Below are positions 1 to 11,700 of a DNA stretch of 64,000 nt, piece by piece. Below the pieces are notes generated by a model. The model made no database searches, was not told the origin of the DNA, and saw only the letters and a program-made list of their open reading frames with translations. This stretch comes from Sinonovacula constricta. Its lineage: Eukaryota > Mollusca > Bivalvia > Cardiida > Solecurtidae. The stretch's first letter is position 1; each line of letters opens with the position of its first letter. Location: NCBI GenBank assembly GCA_007844125.1, contig CM017558.1:54599408-54663407 (forward strand), written 5' to 3'. Made by a program: the position numbers and the translations under genes.

Positions 1-63
1 TGAAACTTTATTAAAGGCACCAGGTTTGATATCTAAATATGATTTTGTTTTCTTTAATTTCAG

Positions 64-145
64 GGGATCTTATTTAGAGGAGGCGCTACAATAAGGATAC
101 ATAAAGTATTTTCATCCTCCAGATGCAGCAATGGTTTTATCCAGT
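64..145 (+). other. Possible last exon of a plus-strand gene entering from the left
   Basis: A strong acceptor (pyrimidine-rich GTTTTCTTTAATTTCAG, AG at 62-63) is followed by open sequence. In one frame 27 codons run to a TAA near 145; in another, nine codons reading GSYLEEALQ run to a TAA at about 94. AATAAA-type signals follow in the next 400 bases (around 331 and 361), as expected in a 3' UTR. No protein family is recognised from so short a piece, and the upstream exons are outside the window. Confidence 0.3.
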
Positions 146-489
146 AATTTTGATCCATCTAAGTCATTAATCATTCTTATATAAACTGACTTGAACTCCT
201 TACCATTTTACAAGGCTTACATTTTTGGTAAATGATAACAAATTTCCAATTCTTGGTATGCATTTCTTCTAAGAAAATACTTCAGCTTATTTTCCCTGAA
301 AGCTGTAACATTTTCAGTTTTTACTGACTTAAAATAAACTTAATATATATTGTACTGCACTAATAAATCATTTATACCCTAAAAGCTTTGTACTTTCCTA
401 GAAATGTGAGCAAAGGAAGTTTCATAGAAGACGTGTTCAGCTCATAAAAAATTAACAACCCACAGTCCCTCTTTTCTATACTTTATGTA

Positions 490-1075
490 TGTACCCACAC
501 CAAAACCGCAAGCTTAAATAAGCTTGCGGCAAGTTTGCGACAAGATTGCGGTAAGATTGCAACCAAGCGTGTTGCAATCTTATTTAAGCTTGCGGTAAGA
601 TTGCGATAAGAAAGCCGCAATCTTAAAATTAAGCTTGCAAGGTTGCGATAGGAACCATTACGATCTTGATTGCTCGCTTGACTGCTCGCTTGCAAGCTTG
701 CGCAATCATGCCAAGCGAGCGGTTTGGCTCGCTTAGAAGCAAGCGAGCGGTTTGGCTCGCTTAGAAGCTTGCTTGCACGCTTGGCAAGCTTGCAAGGTTG
801 CGATAGGAACCATTACGATCTTAATTGCTCGCTTGCAAGCTTGCGCAATCATGCCAAGCGAGCGATTTGGCTCGCTTAGAAGCTCGCACGCTTACAAGGT
901 TGCGATAGGAACCTTTACGAGCTTGATTGCTCGCTTGCAAGCTTGCGCAATCATGCCAAGCGAGCGGTTTGACTCGCTTGCTCACTTATCCCATGCGTGC
1001 GGTTTGGCACGCTTGCAAGCTTGCGCCATCATCCCAAGCTTGTGGGTTGTTTTTCTCTTTGCTTGATCAAATCCG
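490..1075 (+). repeat. GC-rich hairpin-forming repeat block (copy 1)
   Basis: Dense arrangement of AAGCTTGC, GCAAGCTTGC, TTGCGATA and CAAGCGAGCGG words. A unit starting AGGTTGCGATAGGAAC occurs three times (about 641, 798 and 899), each followed by GCGCAATCATGCCAAGCGAG. Many words are palindromic or pair with their neighbours, for example CAAGCGAG with CTCGCTTAG. The block starts with CCCACACCAAAA, which reappears inverted at the end of the block at 5230-5515. ORFs on both strands here are repeat artefacts. Confidence 0.8.
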
Positions 1076-1385
1076 TTGAGTGGCTAAGGTTGTGGCTAGA
1101 TTGACATAAATAAAATCACTAGATAACATTTGTGGTTTTCACTTAAAAATCTGATGCAACAAAAAATTTACAGGGAAAATAACACAACAGAAAGATACTA
1201 AATATATTCCACTTTAATTAAAGACAATGGCAAAAAACATAAAGAAGAAGTGGTCATTTATTAAAGGAAACAACTAAAAGATGCTTATCAATTAATTTAT
1301 ATTCTTAACCCATAGCTCGCTAAGCACTTATTATTAATATGAGAAAGCATGACAAGCCATTTTCGGGGGTCTAGCAAATAGGATT

Positions 1386-1601
1386 TTAAATGAATAAATC
1401 AAACTTAAGTATCAATTTTTTTATCATTAAGAATAAAATACATACAATGCACTCAAGAAATAGTACCACAGGTATTGTGTTCAAAAACAGTTCATAGTCA
1501 GTTCTTGTTGATTTCTCAGATGACAACTCTAGTTCAGCTTGAGGGAATCTTGCATCCTTCCTCTTATCTGCACAGCAAATGTATTTTTTCTCCAATTACG
1601 T
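1386..1601 (-). other. Possible minus-strand exon after a strong acceptor
   Basis: On the minus strand TTTTTTTCTTTTTCAG precedes a 69-residue open frame that starts after a TAA immediately beyond the acceptor. An overlapping frame beginning right at the acceptor reads 23 codons to a TAG, and a GTATGT donor-like site lies near 1445. The strong acceptor is the main evidence. The frames conflict, so it may be a terminal exon, a non-coding exon or chance. Confidence 0.2.
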
Positions 1602-2076
1602 CTGAAAAAGAAAAAAATTCCAACATTCTGCATTATTTAATTTTTTTTTTTCCTTACCTGATTTTTTATTTAGCAATGAAAGATTTATTTAGTATGTAAG
1701 GGTCTTGTGTTATTTGTACCACACAGGCATCTAATGATTTTTCAGTCAAATTTTGATGCAGAGTAAGTGTTCAAAGATTGAAAGAAATAGATTGGAAATT
1801 TTACAAAAAACAAGGAAACAAACAAAAAACCTTATTAGATGCTGACACAAACTTTTACAGCTTTGGTCATGATGCAAACTTGCCTATTCTTTAAAACAGC
1901 AATTTGAAAACAGCAACAAATAACAGGAGCTATAGGCAAAAGCACCCCCATATTTTATATGTTTAAAGCCTGAGCTGAGAAATGCTGAACTAACTAAAAA
2001 GTAAAGCTTAACGAAATACTATCTTGGTTATTTTATAAGCATTAATATGCACAAAGGGGTAAAAGTAAAACACCAG

Positions 2077-2142
2077 ACCTGGTAGTGCAATCCGTAGAGT
2101 GCCGGCTCCTGGTACTAGAGGCATTGGGTTCAGTCTGGGCTG
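2077..2142 (+). repeat. tRNA-derived SINE fragment
   Basis: Box A-like TAGTGCAATCCGTAGAGTGC and box B-like GGGTTCAGTCT are spaced as in a tRNA-related SINE head. It is degenerate and has no tail. A foldback element begins about 85 bases downstream. Confidence 0.5.
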
Positions 2143-2228
2143 CAACATACCAAAGTCATGTTAAATGGTAGTGTTATTGCTCCCTTGCTAATACTCAAGC
2201 AAATATACAGCTAGTTCTATGACTAGTC

Positions 2229-2520
2229 AGTCAGGTGTCAGGATAATGTGACTGGGTGTATCATGCCAGGTGTTCATGGCATGCTAAAATCAGTAAAAAC
2301 AGCTTTATACTGGCTTCAATTGAACACTGTCTTCAAATAAATTGTTGGTGGTTGGATTGTTTATTAGGTTTATTGAGCCACCAACAGTAGTACTGGTATT
2401 TCAGTTATCTGGAGACGGTGTTCACTTGAAGCAGATATAGTGCTGCCTTCACTGTGTATAGCATGCCATGAACAAATAACATGATACCACATCCAGTCAT
2501 ATTATCCTGACACCAGGCCA
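2229..2520. repeat. Foldback (long inverted repeat) element
   Basis: The left half, beginning TCAGGTGTCAGGATAATGTG, is matched in reverse complement by the right half, ending ATTATCCTGACACCAGGCC. Arms of roughly 100 bases include a shared GCATGCCATGAACA word and a CTTCAA/TTGAAG core. The central loop also pairs (TTGTTGGTGG with CCACCAAC). It carries no gene, so it fits a MITE or foldback transposon. Related arms lie at 24600-24690, 25797-25950 and 37060-37130. Confidence 0.8.
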
Positions 2521-2682
2521 ACCATAAACACACAGATAAATAAAAAGCCAGTAAATTTAAAATGTATGGTAATTACAGCAAGATCATTTTTTTATTAATG
2601 TAAGTGAATACAGAGAACAAAGGAAATTTAAATTTAAAATATACCAACTAATTTTAATATTATAATATTGCAATCAAAACAG

Positions 2683-2870
2683 GGGCGCCCATGGCTGAGC
2701 GGTTAGAATCGCTGACTTGAAGCTCCTCAGCCCCTCACCGTGTGGGTTCGAGTCCTAGTCGGGGTGAGAACTTCCATGTAGGGAGGTTTTCCTCCACCAA
2801 TAATTAGCTGGACGTCGCCAATATGGCCATAAATGTGTCCGTGCGATGTAACAAAAAATCAAACAAAATC
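2683..2870 (+). repeat. tRNA-Ser-derived SINE, best preserved copy
   Basis: The head resembles a serine tRNA: GGCTGAGCGGTTAGAATCG (box A), a GACTTGAAG anticodon-loop-like word (TGA), and GGTTCGAGTCC (box B, 2745-2755). A conserved body follows (TTTTCCTCCACCAATAAT, GGCCATAAATGTGTCCGTGC), then an A-rich CAAAATC tail. Acceptor-stem pairing is not maintained, so it is a SINE and not a functional tRNA gene. The body is shared with copies at 21332 and 23558. Confidence 0.85.
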
Positions 2871-3027
2871 AAAACAACATAATTATGATTTCCCAAAAAT
2901 GACATCTTCATGTACCAACAGCTGTGCCATGCAATTAATAATAAACATGGTAGTGCTAAAAGGTAGCAAATGCATTAATACAAGAACTGGTACAAATGGT
3001 CAAAATGTTACATAGTTATCTAAGTAC

Positions 3028-3129
3028 CTTTTGTCTGTCATCCACGCGTTGCTCTTCACTGACCTCCTTATTGACATCCGTCTGCATCTCCGATTCTTTT
3101 TTTGTTCACTTGCATCTGGCTGTTTCAAA
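3028..3129 (-). CDS. Possible first coding exon of an unidentified minus-strand gene
   Basis: The minus strand shows TATTTTCTGTAATAG as acceptor (AG at 3131-3130) and AAAAG/GTACTTAG as donor (GT at 3027-3026). An ATG at 3087 opens a frame of 20 codons (MQTDVNKEVSEEQRVDDRQK) that reaches the donor in phase 0. A TGA lies seven codons upstream of the ATG, so translation would start here. The peptide is charged and hydrophilic and gives no family. The leader exon and promoter at 3697-3835 lie upstream on the same strand, which supports a real gene running left out of the window. Confidence 0.4.
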
Positions 3130-3696
3130 CTATTACAGAAAATAAAATACTGTACATGAGTGGCAATTCCATACTAGCAAACACAGTTATGTATGTGTTC
3201 AATCATCATGTACAAGTTATCTTGGATATTTCTATTACCGGTGACCTAAATTTATTTTTTAACACAATGTAATCAACAACAAAAAATATTGTGTAGCCAC
3301 TTGAAACCGTTTTATGTGCCTTTATTCCTATAGTATGGAATGTATCCATGTGTAATGTCCGGTAACTGGATATTACCGTTAATAGGGTCACTCTAAAATA
3401 AACAATATTACAAAAATATCTTACGTTTGAACTTGTCAGAACCGTATCAACTCTAACTGAAGCATAAATTAAATATACAGTAGAAAACACATGTTTATGG
3501 AAAAGTCAACGGTTTCAGAAAACGTTTGTGATAAGAGAAAACTAAGGTGAAATGTCGGAACTGAAAAAAATGGCGAAAATATTTAACACGTTAATTTTGC
3601 ATTCTAAACCGTTAATGTACTAAACTTACTACGTTCAGAAAACCTGATTTAAAATGTGGTGCTTCTTATACTTGTTTAAGTAGATCAATGTCTCAC

Positions 3697-3800
3697 CTCT
3701 GCTTAGTAGTCCAGTGAAGGAGTCATTTTTTTCATCTTTTTCATCACATTTTTTGCATTTCGTTGAAAATTGGCGCGGCCGGAAGTGTAGACTGCGCATG
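3697..3800 (-). other. Probable non-coding leader exon
   Basis: The minus strand ends this segment with GCAGAG/GTGAGA, a good donor (GT at 3696-3695). The segment contains only very short ATG-led frames that stop within a few codons. It sits directly downstream of the ETS and NRF1-like sites. The transcription start is not fixed. Confidence 0.4.
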
Positions 3801-3835
3801 TGCTATTGTAAATCGGGACCGCTCGGCGATTTCTT
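3770..3835 (-). promoter_or_regulatory. Housekeeping-type promoter with ETS and NRF1-like sites
   Basis: GCGCGGCCGGAAGTG includes a CCGGAAGTG ETS/GABP consensus. Eight bases later TGCGCATGTGC differs at one position from the NRF1 palindrome TGCGCATGCGC. CpGs cluster at 3770-3850 in otherwise CpG-poor DNA. Such pairs are typical of TATA-less, often bidirectional promoters. The direction shown follows the leader exon on the minus strand. Confidence 0.55.
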
Positions 3836-5229
3836 CGGTTATTTTCCGAAAGTTAGATTGACTTTATTAAAACACCGTAAAAGCGACTTTTAAACTTTTA
3901 TTATTAAATGGTGTTTATTCACATTCCCAATAAAGTAAGAGTGGTTTTAACATGATACTCTACTGTATGTTCTGTTATTTTGTTGTCATATTAGATATTA
4001 GATTGCAGATCTACTTGACCAGGTTTTCGAAAGACAACAACAAAAAGTTATTAAAAAATCTTTGGAATGAGATCAAAAAAAATAAATATTGTACTGAGCT
4101 ATTATTATCAAATCTTTTGTAGCTGTCTTTAATGATTACATAGCTTAAAATTGCTTTTGTGATCAGTCAGATCAAGGTCACTGTAACTCATAGCAGCAAT
4201 TTGCTTTCCATGTCTACTCAGGATTTAGATAGATATCAAATTTGGAAGTTAACTTGTTTATGGGATGCCAAAGTATGGGATTGTTTTTGTTGTCAATTAG
4301 TTTGAAGTACTGAGTCACTGTTACTGAATACATTTTATTTTGTTTATGTTCATTATCTTTTTTTTTTTTTGAAGATTAATCAGATTAAGTAGTTAACCAA
4401 CTATCTCATGGGAAGAATATGTTTGGAATTGCTTTAGGGATCAATTGTTGTCAAGTTATTAAATATATTTTTGGATTTTCTATAAATAACTCAAGATGGG
4501 AGTAGGGTATCATTACCAAATTACTTTCTAGGGAGAGTAAATCTGGGACTGTTTTGTATAGGGTTGTGTGATTTCTGTTAAATAATAAATAATGACAAAA
4601 TAAAATTAAAAAAAAATGGCAGTTGGTATTTACAGCTTTTTTATGTCACATTCTGGTAAGCTTTTTTCAACCAACTGTCCATCTAGCTGCATTAACAATT
4701 TGCTCGTAAACACTTTAAAGGCTACCGTTTTGATCCAATCTTAACCAACACTGGTGGTCAGAATGTCTTTAAATGTTTGTCTGTATGAAATCTTGGATGA
4801 GTTAATAGATAGGTCACATGGTCAAAAAGTAGGTGACTTGGTCAGATCTATAAAAACCTTGAGAACACATTCAAAGACTTTTTTGGGGCCTAATCTTCTC
4901 AGAACTTGACCAGAATCTTTGTTTGCATTAAGTCTTGATGTGTAACTGTAGGCAAAGATTTGCTTCAACATAACTTGTAATCACTAGAATCCAAGGCACA
5001 GTTGTGAACATTTAGTCTTGTGATTAAATTTTAAAGCCAGTGTCCTCAGGTGAGCGATACAGGGCCATCATAGCTTTCTTGCTGTATATCTGCAAGTGGA
5101 ACTGGTCATGCTGGTCAAGTTCTCTTTCAAATGTTATTTCTTTAAAGAAATACAAAATAAATTTCTTAATGTCTTGGAATAATTTTATGCTTGCAAGACC
5201 ACAACCTATCCACAATCCTAATAATAATT

Positions 5230-5515
5230 AGTTTTAAGCTTGCAAGATCGCAAGCTTCTTGCAATCTTCAGTGGAAAATAAGATTGCAAGCTTGCAAGAC
5301 CGCAAGCTTCTCGCAATCTTAATGGTATTTAAGATTGCGAGAAGTGTGCGAACAAAACCTAACCGCAACCTTAATTTCTGTGCAAGCGAGCGTGCTCGCA
5401 TCCGCGACCATAATATTTAAGAATTGCAATCTTATTAAGATTGCGACAAGCTTGCGCAAACTTGTCGCAAACTTGTGACGAGCTTGTCGCAAGCAAGCGT
5501 TTTGGTGTGGGTAGG
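5230..5515 (-). repeat. GC-rich hairpin-forming repeat block (copy 2, inverted)
   Basis: Same vocabulary as the block at 490: AAGCTTGCAAG, GATTGCGA, CAAGCGAGCG. It ends with TTTTGGTGTGGGTA, the reverse complement of the start of the first block, so the two copies face each other across about 4.2 kb. Internal inverted words such as GCAAGCTT are frequent. ORFs here are artefacts of the repeat. Confidence 0.75.
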
Positions 5516-5723
5516 TAGGAAGATTTTGAGTGAGCACAGGATTCTGTCTCAGAGTAAGAAGTTAATGGTGTCACCACAGAGCTTAACAGTTGACTTATGT
5601 AATTAATAGATACTGATAAACAAAAGTTATAAACAAACAAAAAACACAGGTCCTATGCATATTAACAATTGATTGTTCCTCGCCTCACCTGTCAGCACAC
5701 CTGCCTGTGACTGAAACCATTTT

Positions 5724-5848
5724 GGCATAGCAACAGTGTTCAGGTCCCATCTAACAACTACTGGCATAGCAACAGTGTCCAGGTCCCATCTTACAACTGC
5801 TGGCATAGCAACAGTGTTCAGGTCCCATCTTACAACTGCTGCCATAGC
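5724..5848. repeat. 39-bp minisatellite, three copies plus a partial
   Basis: GGCATAGCAACAGTGTTCAG begins at 5724, 5763 and 5802, with a partial copy at 5841. The period of 39 is a multiple of three, which keeps ORFs open on both strands as 13-residue repeats. No start, splice or homology evidence supports a protein. Confidence 0.85.
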
Positions 5849-5899
5849 AAAGCATGGCTGCATAGAGAAAGTCTCACCAGCTACTAGCATTCTAACCAA

Positions 5900-7150
5900 A
5901 CACCCAACAATAGAAAAGGCAATACCATAATCACTGAGCTAAACAATGGCCCAATTATGCAGTTACTTAATTGGTCAGACACATAAATACTGATGCTATG
6001 CTTATCAAGGGTTCAATTGTTAAACAGTCATGGCAAAAGCTTTTGCAATATTTATTTCTGCACTAAACCCTATTGTGCTTATTACAATATAATTATGCAA
6101 CATGACAAATTCAATCCATAGTTGGGTTAAGTGAAAAAGATCAGCCTGACATGTCAATACTAATTGAACTATGTTGTCCTAGTAAGCAACATGTAACATA
6201 CATAAGGTGACTGAGGCAAAAAAAAACTGCAATTGAACTACCATCTACATCTTCATGTATAATAAATACCAACAACCAGAATAGTTCTGTCCATTGTATA
6301 ATATACATGTATTCTACAAAAATACTGTAATAAGAGATTTCCACATATTTGTTGCCATATACATGTATGATATATGATAGGTCTGTAAAACGTCCAGTAC
6401 AATGGTCATAAAACTAAAGATAGAACAAGTGTTTTTCAAGCTAATTCTGTATCTCCATTATACTACAGCACTGGTACCCTGCTTTTAACATTTGGATTTG
6501 TACCCATAATATTGGGTTTTTGTAAGGAAGTATGGAATATATGGAAAATACATATCCCAGACAGAGGCAAAGTCATCACTCACTGCCATCGATCCACAAC
6601 TTAAACCTTCTCCATGTAAACTACAGACCTGAATGAAGTATTGTATTATCTATTGTATAAATACAAAAGTTAGGCTTTAGATCTCAACAGAAATATATTA
6701 CTATGCCTGATGTATGAGATCTCTTTCAAGGAAGAATCACAGATATGTCAGAATTTAGTGGTCACACATTTCCTGCTATGAATACGAAAGCTGAGAAACT
6801 TTTTTTTTGCCATATAATGCAGTATGTATTAGTATAACCAAAGTTTTGTTATCAACATTTTTATGACTGTGGCCGAAGATTTTTTTTCAAAACTGTGCTT
6901 TTGATTACTCAATATCGTGTATTCAGTTGTTTGCACAACAAAAGCCGCGAAAGTATATATAGTAACTTGTTTATTTAGAAAAGAAACTATTCTTGACTGC
7001 ATGATCTGACTACCTGCGGTCAGTAAATGCCTGGGAAAAAGTAGTGCAAGAAGAGAAACAAATATGTATACTGAAGGAGACAAGAAGCATCAATTGTGTC
7101 CAGGCATTCTTCAAATGTAAACTGAAAATGTTGTAATGTGTTGTATAAAT
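5900..7150. other. AT-rich stretch without recognised genes
   Basis: Mixed unique-looking sequence with TACATGTA-type words and A or T runs. No ORF has codon or splice support. Confidence 0.6.
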
Positions 7151-7292
7151 AACTGTGTTGTAGCTTTTGTCCTAATATTTAAATGTGCATTTAGGAGAGG
7201 TGAATGTTTTGCCACTGAAGACTTCCTGCTTTCCAGTGCAATGCACAATCAACTTACCATAGAAAAATGTAAAGTTACCCTTATTTGCATAT
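7151..7292 (+). repeat. Dispersed repeat, copy 1 of a pair
   Basis: Shares a series of words in the same order with 26636-26775: CTGTGTTGTAG, TTTTGTCC, GAGGTG, TGTTTTGC, CCA.TGCA.TG.GCA, then GAAAAAT and TTTGCATA. Divergence is substantial. No coding sequence or structural class is recognised. Confidence 0.55.
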
Positions 7293-7299
7293 TTTTCCC

Positions 7300-9205
7300 C
7301 CTATTATGAGAGTATGTGTTAAATTTTAGTTCTGATTGTCACATTCAGACTTTCCTTACTAAAAGTTGTGTATTCTGTTATAATTTTTATCAGTGTTTTA
7401 TTCCAAGAGGTTAAACAGCTGTTGTTTTTTTCACTTTATATCAAAACATGCATTAATTTTGCCACTAAAATTCAGCAATGCTTTATGATCTGCCATGACA
7501 TGTATTAATTAGCACATTTTTTGTATTAAATTAAAATGACTTAAGTTACAATATTATGACATTCCTTTACCATCCACAAAATCCTTGCTTATTGCTGAAA
7601 ATGGAAACAAATATATTACTCGAACATTTACTAAAACATGAAATCAATTTGACACTATTTAAAATGTCTTCAGCCTAATACCTTCATTTGCAACATTTTG
7701 ATGCAAGTTGTAAATTAATAGTTCTCTGAGTCATTTCCCTTATGACAGGTGATATTTCAAGTTACCTTCAGTGATGTGTTCTATTATCAGCATTCTATCT
7801 GTTTCTATTACAACAGCCAAATGGCTCACAGTCCAATGTCAAACAGAAGTTTCAGCTTTCTTTATTTATGCAGAAGAGTTGCAAGTGCATTGCGTTAACA
7901 TTCGGCTGTCTTCATTAATGTAGCAAATTGTCATGTAGATGGTGTTACCTAATATTATACTCAGCAAATTTTTTTATCAGTCTTCATTCATTGGCATGGT
8001 GGCAAAGTAGCCTTTATGCTGATTGAAGTTCTTTGCATCCGTCAGTTCTTTTATAAAGTACATCTGCATGATGGCAATGTTGTCAACTTTTCTTATGTAT
8101 GGAGTACATTAACTGTATTATCAATGCTTCCATTACTAAGTTTGACCTGTGTATTCTAGGGGATAAAAAATCCTTGCTCCAACAGCACAAAGTTTCCAGT
8201 CAACAACTTGAACATACATGTGAAGAGCAAACCTTGAATGATTCCCTCATACTTTATTAAGTGATTGTTTTAAGTGTTCACCATGGTACCATCACAACAT
8301 TTGAACATTTGAAATGAAATAGGGCCTGGTTAGTGTTGAAACAGTGATTGTCGAGGCCCAATATCTATCTTTTTCAAGACTATATAATGTAAGTTTGTTT
8401 AAAAGTATATAATGAAATATGACCACTTCTGATCAAAGAAGTTGTTTTCATGACATTCTTGATTAACATGGATCCTAACAATGAATATATTTGGCAATGG
8501 CAGTTATGCAGCAAGTCTACTGCCAGCAATTATGCAAACCAATTCCAATTTTCACAGGTAGTGGCTTTTGAATGTTAAGGCTTTCAATACAAATGGAATA
8601 GTCTGGTGAGTGATGGAGACAAAGAGTGATGGTTATAGAATACATTGGGAGAGCCGAGCCTACTAAAACAAGCTATAAACCAATGCCAGACTGGGCAAGT
8701 GAGAGCTAGTAAATGGTTTTATTTGGCCTGCAGATCACAATCCCCTTGTGAACATGGTATTATGTACTAGAGTAAGTGGGAAAAGCATATGTTTTGTGAA
8801 AGGGAACTCCAAACTTGGACATTCCCTGCTAAAGTATATTCTATAGCTAGTAACTTAATGTCCAGCCTGCTGTTCAAAGCTTTACCAGGTCCAAAGTGTA
8901 CTGTAACCTTCAGAATCAATAAAGTAAACATACAATCAAACAGAAAGGTATACTCTGAGTAAAATGGACAGTTCCATATGTTGCTTTGAGGCATTAGTTG
9001 TAGCTGTCAAGAATAATCTAAATATTGATGCTGACTGTTTATGGTAAACAGCTTTAAATGTATAAACATATTTGTTTACTGTCAATAGGAACACAAGATC
9101 TTTTAACTTATTTAAAATCCATTTCAACTGACCACTTCTTGAATAGTTGGGTGATAACTACATGTGATGATGTATTTTCTGCTGTCCATGATAGACTAGT
9201 ATCAT
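7300..9205. other. AT-rich stretch without recognised genes
   Basis: No splice-bounded exon, RNA gene or clear repeat was seen. Minus-strand ORFs near 8767-9127 overlap each other in different frames and lack support. Confidence 0.55.
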
Positions 9206-9207
9206 AG

Positions 9208-9282
9208 TTTGACAGATCCAACCCAGGAGCCTCAGACCAAGAGACCAAGGTTTTACATACTCTACCACAGAACCTCTAGGTT
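9208..9282 (-). repeat. Degenerate tRNA-derived SINE head
   Basis: On the minus strand GGTTCTGTGGTAGAGTATG resembles a tRNA head with box A, and GGGTTGGATCTG sits at box B distance. Only the head is recognisable. Confidence 0.4.
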
Positions 9283-9289
9283 AAAGATT

Positions 9290-11700
9290 AAGTAGTAAAG
9301 CACATTTTAGTGATTTATTGTCTGAGTCTTCATAGATTGGAAACAAATGGCAATATGTACTGTTATTAACATAACAACTTTGTACATATTACTTTGAAAA
9401 CTTTCGACAAACTAGGCAAAATATTCAATCAATAGAATTACACTTCATAAAAATTTGTTAGGTGTAACCTTAAAGGATATGTTTTGCTGGTTAAGAGTTA
9501 AAATAGTAATCATTTAGCTCTCTGTAACTTCCTGTTAGTTATATTTTCAAATGCTGTGACAGATCCTATGGCTTGAGAAGGTGGGTAAAAGTATAACCTT
9601 TTCATTTATAGTACAAATATATGATTTTGAAACCTGACCTATTTTTTTATTTTATTTTTTTAAACAGTTTAAAGTATTTCTAATACATGTATTTTCATCA
9701 TATAATACTGAATCCATGGTTTAACCAGTCAACAAAGAAACCCTCAGTAGTGCAGTCCTACTAAAAATAAGACTGATAATTGTGACTGCTTCACAAAGGC
9801 GTAAAATGGCCAATGAATGAGCGAAAGGGTTAAGATAAAGATGGCGGACACAATTAACAACATTAGTGGTCCTGGGCTTAAAAGTTACCCTTCTGTTCAC
9901 CATTGTCTCAAACTGTTGAAATACTTCTCATGTCATTGCCAGTACAAGTCAGTTATTTCTAATCAATTTTCACAATTGTTTTCTAAATAATATCAGCCCA
10001 GTGTTTTTGCAGCTTTTCTTGTTTAAGCTGATTCTCTTCTCTCTGTAAACTTTCTACTCTGAAACAAAATATTTCAGAGAGTGAGACCCTAAAAGCAGAC
10101 TGTTTGTAGATTGTATGAAGATAAGTGTTATGTTCTAGAGTGGAATCCCCCCCAAAACAAAAGCTTTTCTCATTAGATGGGTGCCATTCACTGCCTCAGC
10201 CAATTCCAACATAGAAAAGAAGCAACACCTATCACTGTAAACCAAGGTGGCATTTGTGTTTAAGTGCAGAAGTAGAGATGAATCCAGAGGATGTAATGGA
10301 TCTAGCAGAAACTGTGACATGCCAAGCAAGCAAAACGGTTCAAACAAGCTCATGGATTACAAAAAGTCTCTGGATGAAATAGCAACATTGTCATAAGTCA
10401 TATATATGTTCAGTTGAACTGAGATATTTTGGATCACAATTTAAACAAAGCTACGGGCTGCTGCTTATGTATTGGCTGGTCTAGTTACATTACTGTGGAT
10501 CACAATTCATTGAATAACAGTCAAAGTACCTTGAATTCATCAATTTCTTAATTTTGTCGTAACTGTATGAATGCAGAATGCAGACACTTGTCAGGGTGTT
10601 TTAAACACCTCTAGGAGTTTACAACATGCCATCAATAAGGTTGAAATAAATGTATCAGATTTAAATTGAAGATCACAATCCATCTACATGTATGCACTCT
10701 AAGCTAACATAGCATCTCGAGGTCGAGCAACTTCATGGTGTGAAGACTTATGTAATCTTTGCCAGACATCCATACTACACTTTATGAATGCGAATTTAAA
10801 TTAATTATCTAGACAACAAATATATCTGTAAACCATCTATGGTATAGTGTATCCTGTTACATGAGTTTATGCTATTATTATAATAAACATAAATCTTATT
10901 ATAAATAGTCAAACATTCTTTATCACATGCTTTCCTTTTACAAATTTATGACATCGTGTCTAAAAAAAGATTTATTAACAACACAATAATGGCAGATAAG
11001 TTTATATAGCAGAGCCTTAGCTGACAGGTGGGATGTGATTTTATGGATTCTATGTGATCTTTAGGCAGTCCAATAGATAATCACTGTATAGTGATTAGAT
11101 TGTACATATAAGCATAAAATTAATTTTTGTTACAACTTTTTCTTGTAAGTGTCCCTGATATAGTGCTAAAAACATTGAACTTTGGATCAGTTTAAACTTT
11201 AAAAAATCTTAAACAACAAATAAATTAATGTTATCGGGAAAAAAAAGTGTTTTTTTTAGAAGTTAAGAATTTAAAGTTCATATCAAGTCTGCAGAAATGT
11301 TTCCTTTGAAATTATAAAACCGAAAGACTTCATTTAACAACAATCCTGCAAAATATTTGGCATTTTGTCTTCTTGGCCAATAACAATCTGAACATTCTTA
11401 AGACATTAAAACTTTTTTTATTTTGTGTGGATGAAATTAACTTCCAAGATATTGAAATCAATATATTTGGACCATGTTTACCAAAAACCTAGGTACTTTC
11501 TTTCAGGCAAAACCATAAACAGAACAAAAACTGCAAGAAGTATTAGACTGGTAATCAAATAGTGCCATAGCAAATGTATGAGCCAAACACTTTTCCTGGA
11601 AAAAATGTTAACCCTTATTCACCTACATTTAATTTTGTTATAAACTCAAACTTTATCATTTAGAGTTTTAGGGAAGAGGTTCATTTGAAAATATTTGCCA
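9290..11700. other. AT-rich stretch without recognised genes
   Basis: Includes a minus-strand 72-residue ORF at 10135-10353 without splice or family support. Nothing else stands out. Confidence 0.5.

Noticed and set aside
752..1066. 104-residue plus-strand ORF and an overlapping minus-strand ORF at 483-695
   Set aside because: They read through the palindromic repeat block and contain the repeat unit as peptide repeats; no independent support.
2683..2760. Functional tRNA-Ser gene
   Set aside because: Boxes A and B and a TGA anticodon-like loop are present, but the acceptor stem does not pair and a SINE body and tail follow.
5627..5930. ORFs on both strands over the 39-bp repeat
   Set aside because: The period is a multiple of three, which keeps frames open on both strands without selection.
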